DNA of 64,000 nt from positions 1 to 64,000 of the forward strand of contig NZ_BAGJ01000029.1 in NCBI RefSeq assembly GCF_000308775.1, in the 5' to 3' direction. Below, in pieces: positions 45,181-55,044 of this stretch (position 1 is its first letter; every line of letters begins with the position of its first letter). Below the pieces are notes generated by a model. The model worked only from the letters and a program-made list of their open reading frames with translations. It was not told the DNA's origin and made no database searches. A program made the translations under genes and the position numbers. Source of the stretch: Nocardia testacea NBRC 100365 (GTDB lineage Bacteria > Actinomycetota > Actinomycetes > Mycobacteriales > Mycobacteriaceae).

Positions 45181-48100
45181 ATGACGGAGAAGACGAAGAC
45201 ACCTGTGGCCGACGAGAATCCGGTGCCCGAAATCGAGGATGTCCTCGCCTTGAGCCCCCTGCAGGAGGGGCTCTTCTCCCTGGCCCGCCTGGCCGGTGCG
45301 GACGACCTCTACACCATGCAGTTCGCGTTGGAGATCACCGGCCCGGTCGACGGCGACCTGCTGCGGCGCAGTATCGAGGTGATCCTGCGCCGCCACCCCA
45401 ACCTCCGGGCCGCCTTCTGGGACAGGGACCTGCCCAAACCCGTGCAGATCGTGCCGAGTTCGGTGACGCTGCCCTGGTTCGAGCGCAACGCAGATCCACA
45501 CGAATACGCCGCGCTGGCCGAATCGGAGGCGCGCACCGGATTCGATCTGGCCCGCGGCCCCGCGCTGCGAGTGGTGTGGGTGACCCTTCCCGACGGCTCG
45601 CACCGGATGATCCTGACCGCCCACCACCTGCTCATGGACGGCTGGTCACTGGGTGTGTTCTTCCGGGAGATGTACGCGATCTACCAGGCCGGTGGCTCGG
45701 CCGCCGGATTGCCGGCCCCGCGCCCCTACCGGGATTACATCGGCTGGCTCGCCGCTCGCGACAGCGTCGCCGACCTCGGCAAATGGACCGAACACCTGGC
45801 CGGCGCCGAACCGCTGATCCTCGGCGACCGTGCGGATTCCGCGATCAACACGATCGTGCCCGAAACCCATGTGCTGCGGATGAACAGCGAGGAGACCGCC
45901 CGGCTCCGCGCCTGGGCGGGGGCCGGCGGCCTCACACTGAACACCGCCGTCCAGTATGCCTGGTCGGTGGTGCTGGGCCGGCTCACCGACCGGGACGATC
46001 TGGTGTTCGGCACCACGGTCTCCGGCCGCCCCGACGAGCTGGTGGGGGTGGAGACGATGATCGGCCTGTTCATCAACACCATTCCCGTGCGCGTGCGACT
46101 CGACACCGGGTCCGGCGGCGCGCCGGGGGTTCTCGACACCTGCCGCCGTATCCAGCGGGAAGCGGTCGCGATGCGGGACGCCGGATACCTCAGTCTCTCG
46201 GCCATTCAGCGGGCGGCCGGGCGCGGTAACCTCTTCGACACCCTGTTCGTCTTCGAGAATGTGCCGGTGGGCGATGTGCTGCGGCCGGTCACCCTGACCG
46301 ACGGCACGCAGTGCACCGTGATCGAATCACAGGGCCTCACGCACTATCCGCTGGCCGTCGTCTCGTATCTGCTCGACGGCGAACTCACGCTGGCGGTGGA
46401 GGCCGTACCCGCGCTGCTGGGTCATCTCTCGGCGGCGGATCTGCCCGAACGGCTGGCCCGGGTGCTGCGCCGGCTACCCGACCTCGACGAGACCGGCGCC
46501 GCGGCACCGGATGTCCTGCTGCCGGGGGAACAACCGCGCGAACCGGTCGCGCCGGCTCCCGATGTGCGCGATATGGGCGTGGCGCAACTTTTCGCCCAGC
46601 AGGTCGCGGCAACTCCGGACGCGCTCGCGCTGAGCACCGCCGAGCGGCGGTTCACCTATCGCGAGCTGGCCGCCGCCGCCCACCGGGTCGCCGCGGCGCT
46701 GATCGATCGCGGCGTGGGTGCCGAGGATGTGGTGGCACTGGCCCTCCCGCGGTCGGCCGAATCGGTCGTCGCCGTGCTGGGAGTGCTCGCCGCGGGCGCC
46801 GCGTACGTGCCGCTCGATCTCGAGCTGCCGGCCGCGCGGATCGAATCCATCCTCCGCCAGGCCCGGCCGCGCCTGGTTCTGGCCGGCGCCGCCGGCCTCG
46901 ACGGCATCACCGGCCTCCCACCCGTCCTCGATATGGAGACCGCGGCGGCGGCCGACCCCCGCGGGATGACGCTCCCCGTACCGGTCCATCCGCAGCAGCG
47001 CGCGTATCTGATCTTCACCTCCGGTTCCACCGGTGAACCCAAAGGCGTGGTCGGGACCCACGGTGCGCTCGCCGCCTATTTCGCCGATCACCGTGAACGG
47101 GTGTACCGGCCGGCCGTGGCCCGGCTGGGTCGGCCGCTGCGGATAGCCCATGCCTGGTCACTGAGTTTCGATGCGTCGTGGCAGCCGTTGATCGGCCTGT
47201 TCGACGGCCATGCCAACCATCTGTTCGATACGGCGGAGATGCGGGACGCGGGCCGGCTGGTCGCCGGGATCCGGCGCCACGGGCTGGACATGATCGACAC
47301 GACACCGTCGATGTTCGCGCAACTCGCCGCGGCCGGCCTGGTCGACGAGCACGGGAATGTACCGCTCGCGGTCCTCGCGCTCGGTGGTGAGGCGATCGGT
47401 GTTCCGCTGTGGCGGCAGCTCGGCGCGCTGTCGGGAACCGCCGTCCACAACTGCTACGGCCCCACCGAGACCACGGTCGAGGCCGTGGTCGCCGCGGTGA
47501 CCGCGACGAGCACCGTACCGGTGATCGGCACTCCCACCGCGGGCAGCGTGGGTTATGTCCTCGACTCCCGGCTCCGCGTCGTACCCGACGGTGTGGTCGG
47601 CGAGCTGTACCTGTCCGGCGCGCAGCTGGCGCGCGGGTACATCGGGCGCCCGGCCGGCACCGCGGAACGTTTCGTCGCCGACCCGTACCGGACGGGCGCG
47701 CGGATGTACCGCACCGGCGACCTGGTGCGACGGTTGCCGTCGGGCGAACTGGCCTACCTCGGCCGAGCCGACGGCCAGGTGAAGATCCGGGGATACCGGA
47801 TCGAGACCGGGGAGATCGAGACGGCGCTGGCCGGACTGCCCGGGGTGCGCGCGGCGGCGGTACTGCCGTATCGGCGGCCCGGGGGAATGGCACTGGCCGG
47901 GTTCGTGACCGGAACCGATCCCGGATTCCGGGCCGACGGTCTGCGCGGCGCACTCGCCCGCTCCCTGCCCGCCTATATGGTGCCGCAACGGATCCTGGCG
48001 CTGGACGCTCTGCCGATGACCGGCAACGGCAAGCTCGATGTGCGCCGGCTCGAGGCGCTGGCCGCCGCGGCCGCGGACCGGGACGGGAGTACCCCCGCCG

Positions 48101-49785
48101 GCACGGAGACCGAACGCGCGATCTGTGCCGTGATCGCCGAACTGACCGGAGGTCCGGAGCCGGGCGTCGACGAAGACCTCATCGAACTCGGCCTGGACAG
48201 TATCGTCGCGCTGTCCCTGGTGAACGGGTTGCGCCGGGCCGGTATCGCGACCACACCCCGGATGATCCTGAGCGTCGGCACCATCGCCGAACTGGCCGAG
48301 CGGGTGGACGCGGGCAGTACCGGGGACCGTCGACCGGCGACCGCGGAATACGGGGCGGTCGGGCGGGTCCCGATCCTGTCCTGGATGCACGAGTACGGCG
48401 GCTACCGGCGGTTTTCGCTGGGATCGTTGCTGGAACTGCCCGCCGGCATCACCGATCCGCAACTGCTGGCGGTATTGCAGGCGCTGCTGGACGGGCACGA
48501 TCTGCTGCGGGCCCGGTTCACCGAGACCGCCACCGGATATGAGCTGTACACGCGGGAGCCGGGCGCGGTGCCCGCGGCGGAGATATTCACCGCGGTACCG
48601 GGTGGCGCGGATCTTCCCGCCGCTATCTCCGCGCAGGCGCACGCCGACGCCGGCCGGCTCGATCCGCCGGCGGGCCGGCTGGTCTATGCGACCCGGATCA
48701 CCCGGCCCGGCCCGACCGATCTGCTACTGCTCACGGTGCACCACCTCGCCGTCGACCCGGTCTCCTGGTATGTGATCAGCGCGGATCTCGCCGCGAGCTG
48801 GGCCGAACTCACCGCCGATCCGGCGGTCGCGGCCGGACGGGTCTCGGTCCTGCGCCCGCCGGTCGAGCACACCGGATACCGCGAGTACGCGGCGGCCCTG
48901 CGCGCGCGCCGGGAGCTACCGGAAGTGCGCGCGCAGCGTGACTATTGGCGGCGGCAGGTGGCGCTTGCCGACCCGGTGCTCGGTCATCGCCGACCCGATC
49001 CGGCCACCGACAACTGGGGGTCCTACCGGGCGCTGCGCCTGCACACCTCGCCGGAGACCACCGCCGCGCTGCTGGAGAGCCCGGCCGCCGTCGCCGGGGT
49101 GCGTGAGTTCCTGATCGCCACTCTGGTGGTGACCTTGACGACCTGGCGGAGCGAACGCGGGCAGGATGCCACCGGCGGGGCCTATGTCGCGATGGAGGCG
49201 CACGGCCGCGAGGACGCGGTGCTGGGCCCGGATATCGACACCTCCCATACCGTGGGCTGGTTCACCAGTATGTTCCCGGCGCGGTTCGGGGCCGGAGTCG
49301 AACCGGTGGATCTCGCGGTGGCCGGACAGGATCCGGCCCGGGTCCGGTCCCTGCTGGCGACCGTGGCCGCCGAGGTGGCCGCTGTACCGAACAACGGCCT
49401 GGACTACGGGGTGCTGCGCTATCTGGCCGAGGATCCCGATCTGGTCGCGGCTCCCGACCCGCAGATCCTGTTCGACTATCTGGGCCGAGTGGATCTGACC
49501 GGGACCGGCACCGCCTGGAATCCGGTCTCCGAGCACGAACTGATCGGCAACCTGCCGCTGGCACCGGAACCCGATTTCGGTCTGCGTTGCGCCCTGGACG
49601 TGCTCGCCGGTATCGGCGCGACCCCGGACGGCCCCCAGCTGGTGACCCTGCTGCGCTGGAGCGAAGCACTGTTCGCCGAAGCCGATATCGAGCGGTTCGT
49701 CGAGATCTGGCAGGACGCCACCGCGGCGCTGATCCGCGCGTTCGGCCCGGTCGACCTGAAAGCCGCCGGCCCCGTCGGGGCCTGA
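45181..49785 (+). CDS. Siderophore NRPS C-A-PCP-E
   Basis: 1,534 residues. Condensation domain with HHLLMDG (~145), adenylation domain (FTSGSTGEPKG ~612; YGPTETT; MYRTGDL; GNGKLD), PCP (LGLDSI, Ser ~1007) and epimerisation domain (HHLAVDPVSW ~1187). One module that should activate an amino acid and convert it to the D form. The eye-aligned pocket D-A-Q-D-A-G-C-V-E-K has acidic residues, compatible with a basic side chain; N-hydroxylysine is inferred from the siderophore type. GGACAACGGCTGAGGAG precedes the ATG region. The next NRPS follows 41 nt later. Confidence 0.9.
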   Translation: MTEKTKTPVADENPVPEIEDVLALSPLQEGLFSLARLAGADDLYTMQFALEITGPVDGDLLRRSIEVILRRHPNLRAAFWDRDLPKPVQIVPSSVTLPWFERNADPHEYAALAESEARTGFDLARGPALRVVWVTLPDGSHRMILTAHHLLMDGWSLGVFFREMYAIYQAGGSAAGLPAPRPYRDYIGWLAARDSVADLGKWTEHLAGAEPLILGDRADSAINTIVPETHVLRMNSEETARLRAWAGAGGLTLNTAVQYAWSVVLGRLTDRDDLVFGTTVSGRPDELVGVETMIGLFINTIPVRVRLDTGSGGAPGVLDTCRRIQREAVAMRDAGYLSLSAIQRAAGRGNLFDTLFVFENVPVGDVLRPVTLTDGTQCTVIESQGLTHYPLAVVSYLLDGELTLAVEAVPALLGHLSAADLPERLARVLRRLPDLDETGAAAPDVLLPGEQPREPVAPAPDVRDMGVAQLFAQQVAATPDALALSTAERRFTYRELAAAAHRVAAALIDRGVGAEDVVALALPRSAESVVAVLGVLAAGAAYVPLDLELPAARIESILRQARPRLVLAGAAGLDGITGLPPVLDMETAAAADPRGMTLPVPVHPQQRAYLIFTSGSTGEPKGVVGTHGALAAYFADHRERVYRPAVARLGRPLRIAHAWSLSFDASWQPLIGLFDGHANHLFDTAEMRDAGRLVAGIRRHGLDMIDTTPSMFAQLAAAGLVDEHGNVPLAVLALGGEAIGVPLWRQLGALSGTAVHNCYGPTETTVEAVVAAVTATSTVPVIGTPTAGSVGYVLDSRLRVVPDGVVGELYLSGAQLARGYIGRPAGTAERFVADPYRTGARMYRTGDLVRRLPSGELAYLGRADGQVKIRGYRIETGEIETALAGLPGVRAAAVLPYRRPGGMALAGFVTGTDPGFRADGLRGALARSLPAYMVPQRILALDALPMTGNGKLDVRRLEALAAAAADRDGSTPAGTETERAICAVIAELTGGPEPGVDEDLIELGLDSIVALSLVNGLRRAGIATTPRMILSVGTIAELAERVDAGSTGDRRPATAEYGAVGRVPILSWMHEYGGYRRFSLGSLLELPAGITDPQLLAVLQALLDGHDLLRARFTETATGYELYTREPGAVPAAEIFTAVPGGADLPAAISAQAHADAGRLDPPAGRLVYATRITRPGPTDLLLLTVHHLAVDPVSWYVISADLAASWAELTADPAVAAGRVSVLRPPVEHTGYREYAAALRARRELPEVRAQRDYWRRQVALADPVLGHRRPDPATDNWGSYRALRLHTSPETTAALLESPAAVAGVREFLIATLVVTLTTWRSERGQDATGGAYVAMEAHGREDAVLGPDIDTSHTVGWFTSMFPARFGAGVEPVDLAVAGQDPARVRSLLATVAAEVAAVPNNGLDYGVLRYLAEDPDLVAAPDPQILFDYLGRVDLTGTGTAWNPVSEHELIGNLPLAPEPDFGLRCALDVLAGIGATPDGPQLVTLLRWSEALFAEADIERFVEIWQDATAALIRAFGPVDLKAAGPVGA

Positions 49786-49826
49786 CCCGCGAACCCACAC
49801 TCACGCAGTTATCTCGAAGGACAGCT

Positions 49827-52800
49827 ATGGCAGACGACATTCTCGAGCGGCGTAGGCGCTTGTTACAGCAGCGACTCGCGGAACAGGCGATCACCTCGCC
49901 CGAACCCGCGGTGCCCGCCCGGCGCGCCGGGGACCCCGCCCCGTTGTCGGATGCGCAGCGCCGGATGTGGTTCGTTCAGCGACTCGACCCGGACGACACC
50001 ACCCTCAATATCTGTGTCGCCTACCGGCTCGACGGCGATCTGGACGCCGCGCGACTCCGGGCCGCCTTCGCCGCCGTCGTCGGACGCCACGAGATCCTGC
50101 GGACCGTCTACCAGGTCGACGAGGCGGGCGAGCCCTTTCAGATCTCCCGGGACGATATCGAGTTGTCCTGGCAGGAACACGATCTCACCGAGCTTCCGAA
50201 GAGCGGGCGGCAGCGCCGGGTCGAGGTCCTGGCCCGCCGGGAGTTCGCCCGCCCCTTCGACCTCACCCGCGATTCACCGTTGCGCGTCACACTGGCCCGG
50301 ACGGCCGTCGCCGAAAATGTGCTCATTCTGACCGTGCACCATATCTGCTGGGACGACGATTCCTGGTCGGTCTTCTTCGGCGAGATCAATGCGGCCTACC
50401 GGGGTACGGCGCTGCCGGAGCCGACGGTCCAGTACGCCGACCTGGCCGCGAGACGGGCCCGCGACGCGGCGACCGATACCGCCGACCTCGAGTACTGGCG
50501 CGAGATGTTGACACCGCTGCCCAGCCGCCTCGAACTGCCGGGCCGATCCGCGGCGGCAGGCCACAGCCGGGACGCGGAGACCCGGGTACGCACTGTGCCG
50601 GACGGGCTGATGAGCCGGGTCGCCACGATCGGCCGGCAGTATTCGGCGACCCCGTTCACGGTGCTGCTGGCCGGGTTCCAGGCGTTGATCCGCCGCTATA
50701 CCGCGGCCACCGATTTCCTGATCTCGGTGCCGGTGAGCAACCGGTCCGGGCGGGGCGCCGACGCGTTGCTCGGCTATTTCGGCAATACGGTGCTGATCCG
50801 CGCCGGCGCCGAACGCGATGCCACCTTCGCCACTCTGCTCGAATCCGCCGTCGAGACCTGCACCGGGGCATTCGCTCATCAGGGGGTGGGAGTCGAACAG
50901 GTGGTGCGCGCGGTCGGCCCCGACCGGATGGCGGGTCGGGACGGCCTGGCTCAGTTGGTGCAGCTCAGCTTCGCCATGCGCAGCGCGGTCAACGGTTTCG
51001 AACTGCCCGGCGTGCGGTCCACCGAGCTCCCGCTCGCCAATGCGGTGGCGCAGGAAGAGCTGGGACTCATGGTGGTCGCGGCCGAATCGGGCGCCCGGGT
51101 CGAGGCAACGTACCTGACCGACCGGCTGGACCGGCGGACCGTCGATCAACTTCTCGATCACTACCTCCACCTGATGGACACCGTGCTCGCCGATCCCGGC
51201 CGCCGCCTCGCGGAGATCGATATCCTGGGCGCCGACCGCGCCGCGGTGCTCGAGGTATCGCACGGGCCGCTGGCCGAGTACGTCCCGACCACCCTGGTGG
51301 CGCAACTGCAAGCGCGAGTGGCCGCGACTCCGGACAATCCCGCGCTGGTCTCCGACGAGGTCGAACTCAGCTATGCCGAACTCAACGCACGCGCGAACCG
51401 GCTGGCGCACTGGTTGATCGGTCAGGGAGTGGGCCCGGAGGACATCGTCGCGCTCGGCCTGGCCACCTCGGTGGACTTCGTCGTCGCGGCCTGGGCGATC
51501 CTCAAGGCGGGCGCCGCCTATCTGCCGATCGATCCGGGCTATCCCGCGGAGCGGGTCGACTATCTGATCGGCGACGCGCGGCCGCGGCTGCTGTTCACCG
51601 AGAGCGCCTACGCCGAGGCGGTCGCCGCCGCGGAATCCCTGGCCGATACCGACCCCACCGACCGCGATCGGGTGGCGGCATTGCACCCGGGCAATATCGC
51701 CTATGTCATCTACACTTCCGGTTCCACCGGGCAGCCGAAGGGCGTTCCGGTCCCGCACGCCGCGATCGCCGACCATCTGGCGAGTTTCGCCGCGGAATGG
51801 GAACTCACGCCCGCGGACCGGGTACTGCAGTCCACCTCGGTGAGTTTCGACGCCTCGCTCATGGATATCTTCGTAACGCAGTACGTCGGCGCGTGCGTGG
51901 TGATCCCGAAACCCAACGCCTACCGCGATATTCCCTATGTCGCGGATCTGGTGACCCGGCACGCGGTCTCGGTACTGCACATGGTGCCCTCGATGCTGGC
52001 GACGTTCCTGATGCTGCCGGAGATCAACAACTGGACCTCCCTGCGGCATATGCCGGTGGGCGGCGAGGCGTTGCCGGGAGAGGTGGCCGACCGGTTCACC
52101 GCGCGGTTCGACGCCCAGTTGCGCAACCATTACGGCCCGACCGAGGCGGTGGTGTGTTCCACCCATATGCCGGTCGAGGGCCCGCAGGGACCCGGGATCG
52201 TGCCGATCGGTGTCCCGAATCGGAATGTGCATCTCTACCTGCTCGACGACGCGCTGCAACTCGTACCCAACGGGGTGGTCGGCGAGATCTACCTGGGCGG
52301 CGACCAGCTGGCCCGCGGCTATCACGACCGGGCGGCGCTGACCGCGCAACGGTTCGTCGCCGACCCGTTCCGTCCCGGCCGGCGCCTCTATCGCACGGGT
52401 GATCTGGGCCGGCGCGGGGCCGACGGGGTCATCGAATTCATCGGGCGCACCGACGAACAGGTCAAGGTGCGCGGTCACCGGATCGAACTGGGCGAGGTCG
52501 AGGCCGCGATCAGCAATCATCCGGAGGTGGCGCACGCGGTCGTGGTGGTCACCGACCATCCCTCGCTCGGCCAGATCCTGGCCGCGTACCCGGTGCCGGT
52601 CCCCGGCGCCGAACTCGACCTGGACGCGCTACGCACCCGGGTGGCGGCCCGGCTACCCGAGTACATGGTCCCCGCGGCGTTCACGGTGATCGACCGGATC
52701 CCACTCACCACCCACGGCAAACTGGATCGCCGGGCGCTGCCCGTTCCGGAACTCACCCTGGCCCGGGAATTCCGGGAGCCGCGTACGCCCACCGAGCGGC

Positions 52801-54926
52801 GTATCGCCGAACTGTACGGCCGGTTGTTCGACCGGCCGCGGATCGGCGGCGATGATTCGTTCTTCGAACTGGGTGGCCATTCCCTGCTCGCCGCGCGACT
52901 CATCTCCATGATCCGGGCCGAATTCGGGCTCGAGATCGATATGCGGGTGCCGTTCGATACCCCGACGGTCGGCGGTCTCGCCGCGTATATCGTCACGGAG
53001 TTCCAGAACGAGTTCGGTATCGATATCGACGATATGGCCGATTTCGACGAGGCCGACGCCGAGCCCGCGGATGACCCGGCGGCGGAGAATCCGGGTCCGG
53101 CCCGCGGCCCGGTCCGGCCCGCCCTGGTGCGTCGTGACCGTCCCGAACGCACTCCGCTGAACTATTCACAGCGCATGTACTGGCTGCAACGGCGGATGGA
53201 AGGCGCGATCGACGGCGAGAACGTCACCTACCCGGTACGTTTCGACGGACCCCTCGATATCGAGGCGCTGCGCGCCGCGATCACCGACGTCTCGGCCCGC
53301 CACGAGTCGCTGCGTACGACCTTTCCGGAGCACGAGGGCGTTCCGTACCAGCACATCGCCCCGCCGGCGCCGGTCCCGCTGCCGGTGATCGACCTGCGCG
53401 GGGGCGGGGCCGATCCCGCCGAACGGCTGGAGACCGAACTGGCCGCCGACGCCGCCTACGTTTTCGATCTGGGCACCGAGATCCAGTTGCGGGTGCGCTT
53501 ACTGGTGCTCGACGAGCACACCCATGTGCTGTCGATCCTGATGCATCACATCATCGCCGACCGCGCCTCCTGCGATATCTACGTCGAGGACTTGACCACG
53601 GCCTACCGGGCGCGGCTGGCCGGCCGGGCGCCGGATTGGCCGGAACTGGACATCCAGTTCGCCGATTTCGCCCTCTGGCAGCGGGAGGTCTTCGACCGGG
53701 CGCCCGGGCAGGGCGCGGTGAGCGAATACGGCCGGGAACTCCTGGACTACTGGTGCGCGGCACTCGACGGAATGCCGGACGAGATCGCGGTCGCCCACGA
53801 CCGTCCGCGTCCGGTCGTGCTGGCCCGCAACGGGGCGAGCGCGACCCGCGTGGTGCCCGCCGCCACCTGGCAGGCCGCCCGGCAGCAGGCCGAAGCGGCC
53901 GGAGCCACCGATTTCATGCTGTGCCAGGCGATGAGCGCGGTGACCCTGCACGCGCTCGGCGCCGGGGACGATCTGCCGATCGGGGCCGCGGTGGCCAACC
54001 GGCTCGACGAGCAGACCGACCGGATGATCGGTCTCTTCGCGAATATGGTCGTCCTGCGCAACGACCTCTCCGGCGATCCCACCCCGCGCGGGGTGCTGGC
54101 CCGGGTCCGGGACGCGGCGCTGGACGCGATCACCCGGCAGGGCGTGCCCTTCGAACGGCTGGTGGAGACGATCAATCCGCCGCGTACGCTCTCACGCAAC
54201 CCGCTGTTCCAGGTGGTCATGCATTTCCGCCACCGGCTGCCGGCGGCAGATTTCACGGCCGACGGTGCCACCACGGTCACCAGTATCGCCAAGCACTACG
54301 AAGTGTCGTTCATGGATATCCATTTCGACTACACGGTGGAGACCAACGGCGATCTCACGACTCGTGTCGTGGTCAACACCGACCTCTACGAGCCGGCGAC
54401 CGGCGCGGTCTTCGCCGATGTGCTGGCCCGGGTGGTGGAAAGCTTCGCCACCGAACCGGCCCGCCCGCTCGGTGATCTCCGGGTACTGCCGGAGGGCTGG
54501 GACACCGGACGTGTCGTGGTGCGCCACGAGCAGCCGGTCGCGATGGCCGGCGCCACCGGATCGGACGCGACCCTGCTGACCGATACCGAGCGGACCATCG
54601 CCACATTGCTGGCCGAACTGCTCGAGATCGACGAGGTCGGGCGCGATGACGGTTTCTTCGCACTGGGCGGCGACAGCGTGATCGCGATCCAGCTCGCTTC
54701 CCGCGCGAACGAGGCCGGGCTGCCGCTGGCTCCGCAACTGCTGTTCGAATACTTCACCATCGCCGATCTGGCCGCGGCAGTGGACGAGATCATCGCGAAT
54801 CCGCCCGCGCCGGGCGCGGATTCCGGCGGCGGGTCCGAACAGCAGCATCTCGCTCCCATGGCGGCGTCGGGTCTCGATGCCGATGCGCTGAAGAATCTGC
54901 AGAGCGCCTGGTCGGCCCGGAACTGA
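49827..54926 (+). CDS. Terminal siderophore NRPS C-A-PCP-C-PCP
   Basis: 1,699 residues from ATG 49827 (GAAGGACAGCT upstream; the open frame to 49587 is overlap). Domains: C1 (HHICWDD ~171), A (TSGSTGQPKG ~630; YRTGDLG; HGKLDRR), PCP1 (GGHSLL, Ser ~1017), C2 (HHIIADR ~1240) and PCP2 (GGDSV, Ser ~1615), with a short disordered end. There is no thioesterase or reductase domain. The pocket read by eye is D-A-M-H-P-G-H-V-C-K. It should add the last lysine-derived unit; C2 may join the acyl part or close the ring. The Gly of HHxxxDG is Arg in C2. Confidence 0.9.
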   Translation: MADDILERRRRLLQQRLAEQAITSPEPAVPARRAGDPAPLSDAQRRMWFVQRLDPDDTTLNICVAYRLDGDLDAARLRAAFAAVVGRHEILRTVYQVDEAGEPFQISRDDIELSWQEHDLTELPKSGRQRRVEVLARREFARPFDLTRDSPLRVTLARTAVAENVLILTVHHICWDDDSWSVFFGEINAAYRGTALPEPTVQYADLAARRARDAATDTADLEYWREMLTPLPSRLELPGRSAAAGHSRDAETRVRTVPDGLMSRVATIGRQYSATPFTVLLAGFQALIRRYTAATDFLISVPVSNRSGRGADALLGYFGNTVLIRAGAERDATFATLLESAVETCTGAFAHQGVGVEQVVRAVGPDRMAGRDGLAQLVQLSFAMRSAVNGFELPGVRSTELPLANAVAQEELGLMVVAAESGARVEATYLTDRLDRRTVDQLLDHYLHLMDTVLADPGRRLAEIDILGADRAAVLEVSHGPLAEYVPTTLVAQLQARVAATPDNPALVSDEVELSYAELNARANRLAHWLIGQGVGPEDIVALGLATSVDFVVAAWAILKAGAAYLPIDPGYPAERVDYLIGDARPRLLFTESAYAEAVAAAESLADTDPTDRDRVAALHPGNIAYVIYTSGSTGQPKGVPVPHAAIADHLASFAAEWELTPADRVLQSTSVSFDASLMDIFVTQYVGACVVIPKPNAYRDIPYVADLVTRHAVSVLHMVPSMLATFLMLPEINNWTSLRHMPVGGEALPGEVADRFTARFDAQLRNHYGPTEAVVCSTHMPVEGPQGPGIVPIGVPNRNVHLYLLDDALQLVPNGVVGEIYLGGDQLARGYHDRAALTAQRFVADPFRPGRRLYRTGDLGRRGADGVIEFIGRTDEQVKVRGHRIELGEVEAAISNHPEVAHAVVVVTDHPSLGQILAAYPVPVPGAELDLDALRTRVAARLPEYMVPAAFTVIDRIPLTTHGKLDRRALPVPELTLAREFREPRTPTERRIAELYGRLFDRPRIGGDDSFFELGGHSLLAARLISMIRAEFGLEIDMRVPFDTPTVGGLAAYIVTEFQNEFGIDIDDMADFDEADAEPADDPAAENPGPARGPVRPALVRRDRPERTPLNYSQRMYWLQRRMEGAIDGENVTYPVRFDGPLDIEALRAAITDVSARHESLRTTFPEHEGVPYQHIAPPAPVPLPVIDLRGGGADPAERLETELAADAAYVFDLGTEIQLRVRLLVLDEHTHVLSILMHHIIADRASCDIYVEDLTTAYRARLAGRAPDWPELDIQFADFALWQREVFDRAPGQGAVSEYGRELLDYWCAALDGMPDEIAVAHDRPRPVVLARNGASATRVVPAATWQAARQQAEAAGATDFMLCQAMSAVTLHALGAGDDLPIGAAVANRLDEQTDRMIGLFANMVVLRNDLSGDPTPRGVLARVRDAALDAITRQGVPFERLVETINPPRTLSRNPLFQVVMHFRHRLPAADFTADGATTVTSIAKHYEVSFMDIHFDYTVETNGDLTTRVVVNTDLYEPATGAVFADVLARVVESFATEPARPLGDLRVLPEGWDTGRVVVRHEQPVAMAGATGSDATLLTDTERTIATLLAELLEIDEVGRDDGFFALGGDSVIAIQLASRANEAGLPLAPQLLFEYFTIADLAAAVDEIIANPPAPGADSGGGSEQQHLAPMAASGLDADALKNLQSAWSARN

Positions 54927-54934
54927 TCGGCGCC

Positions 54935-54975
54935 GGAGGTCGTCCGGCAGCCCGAGGGCTCGTCGGACGGCCTCC
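54935..54975. terminator. Bidirectional hairpin between NRPS and SagB-like genes
   Basis: GGAGGTCGTCCG (54935-54946) pairs with CGGACGGCCTCC (54964-54975) with one wobble. Inner bases AGCCC/GGGCT extend it. It lies 9 nt after the NRPS stop. Confidence 0.65.
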
Positions 54976-55044
54976 CGGTGGTCAACTCACTCGAACGGTT
55001 CGGCCCGGTCGCGGATCACCGCGGCCGGGCCGGAGAGTTTCGGG

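Noticed and set aside
50274..52559. 761-codon open frame antisense to the terminal NRPS
   Set aside because: Shadow of the C and A domains; no motif and no plausible start context.
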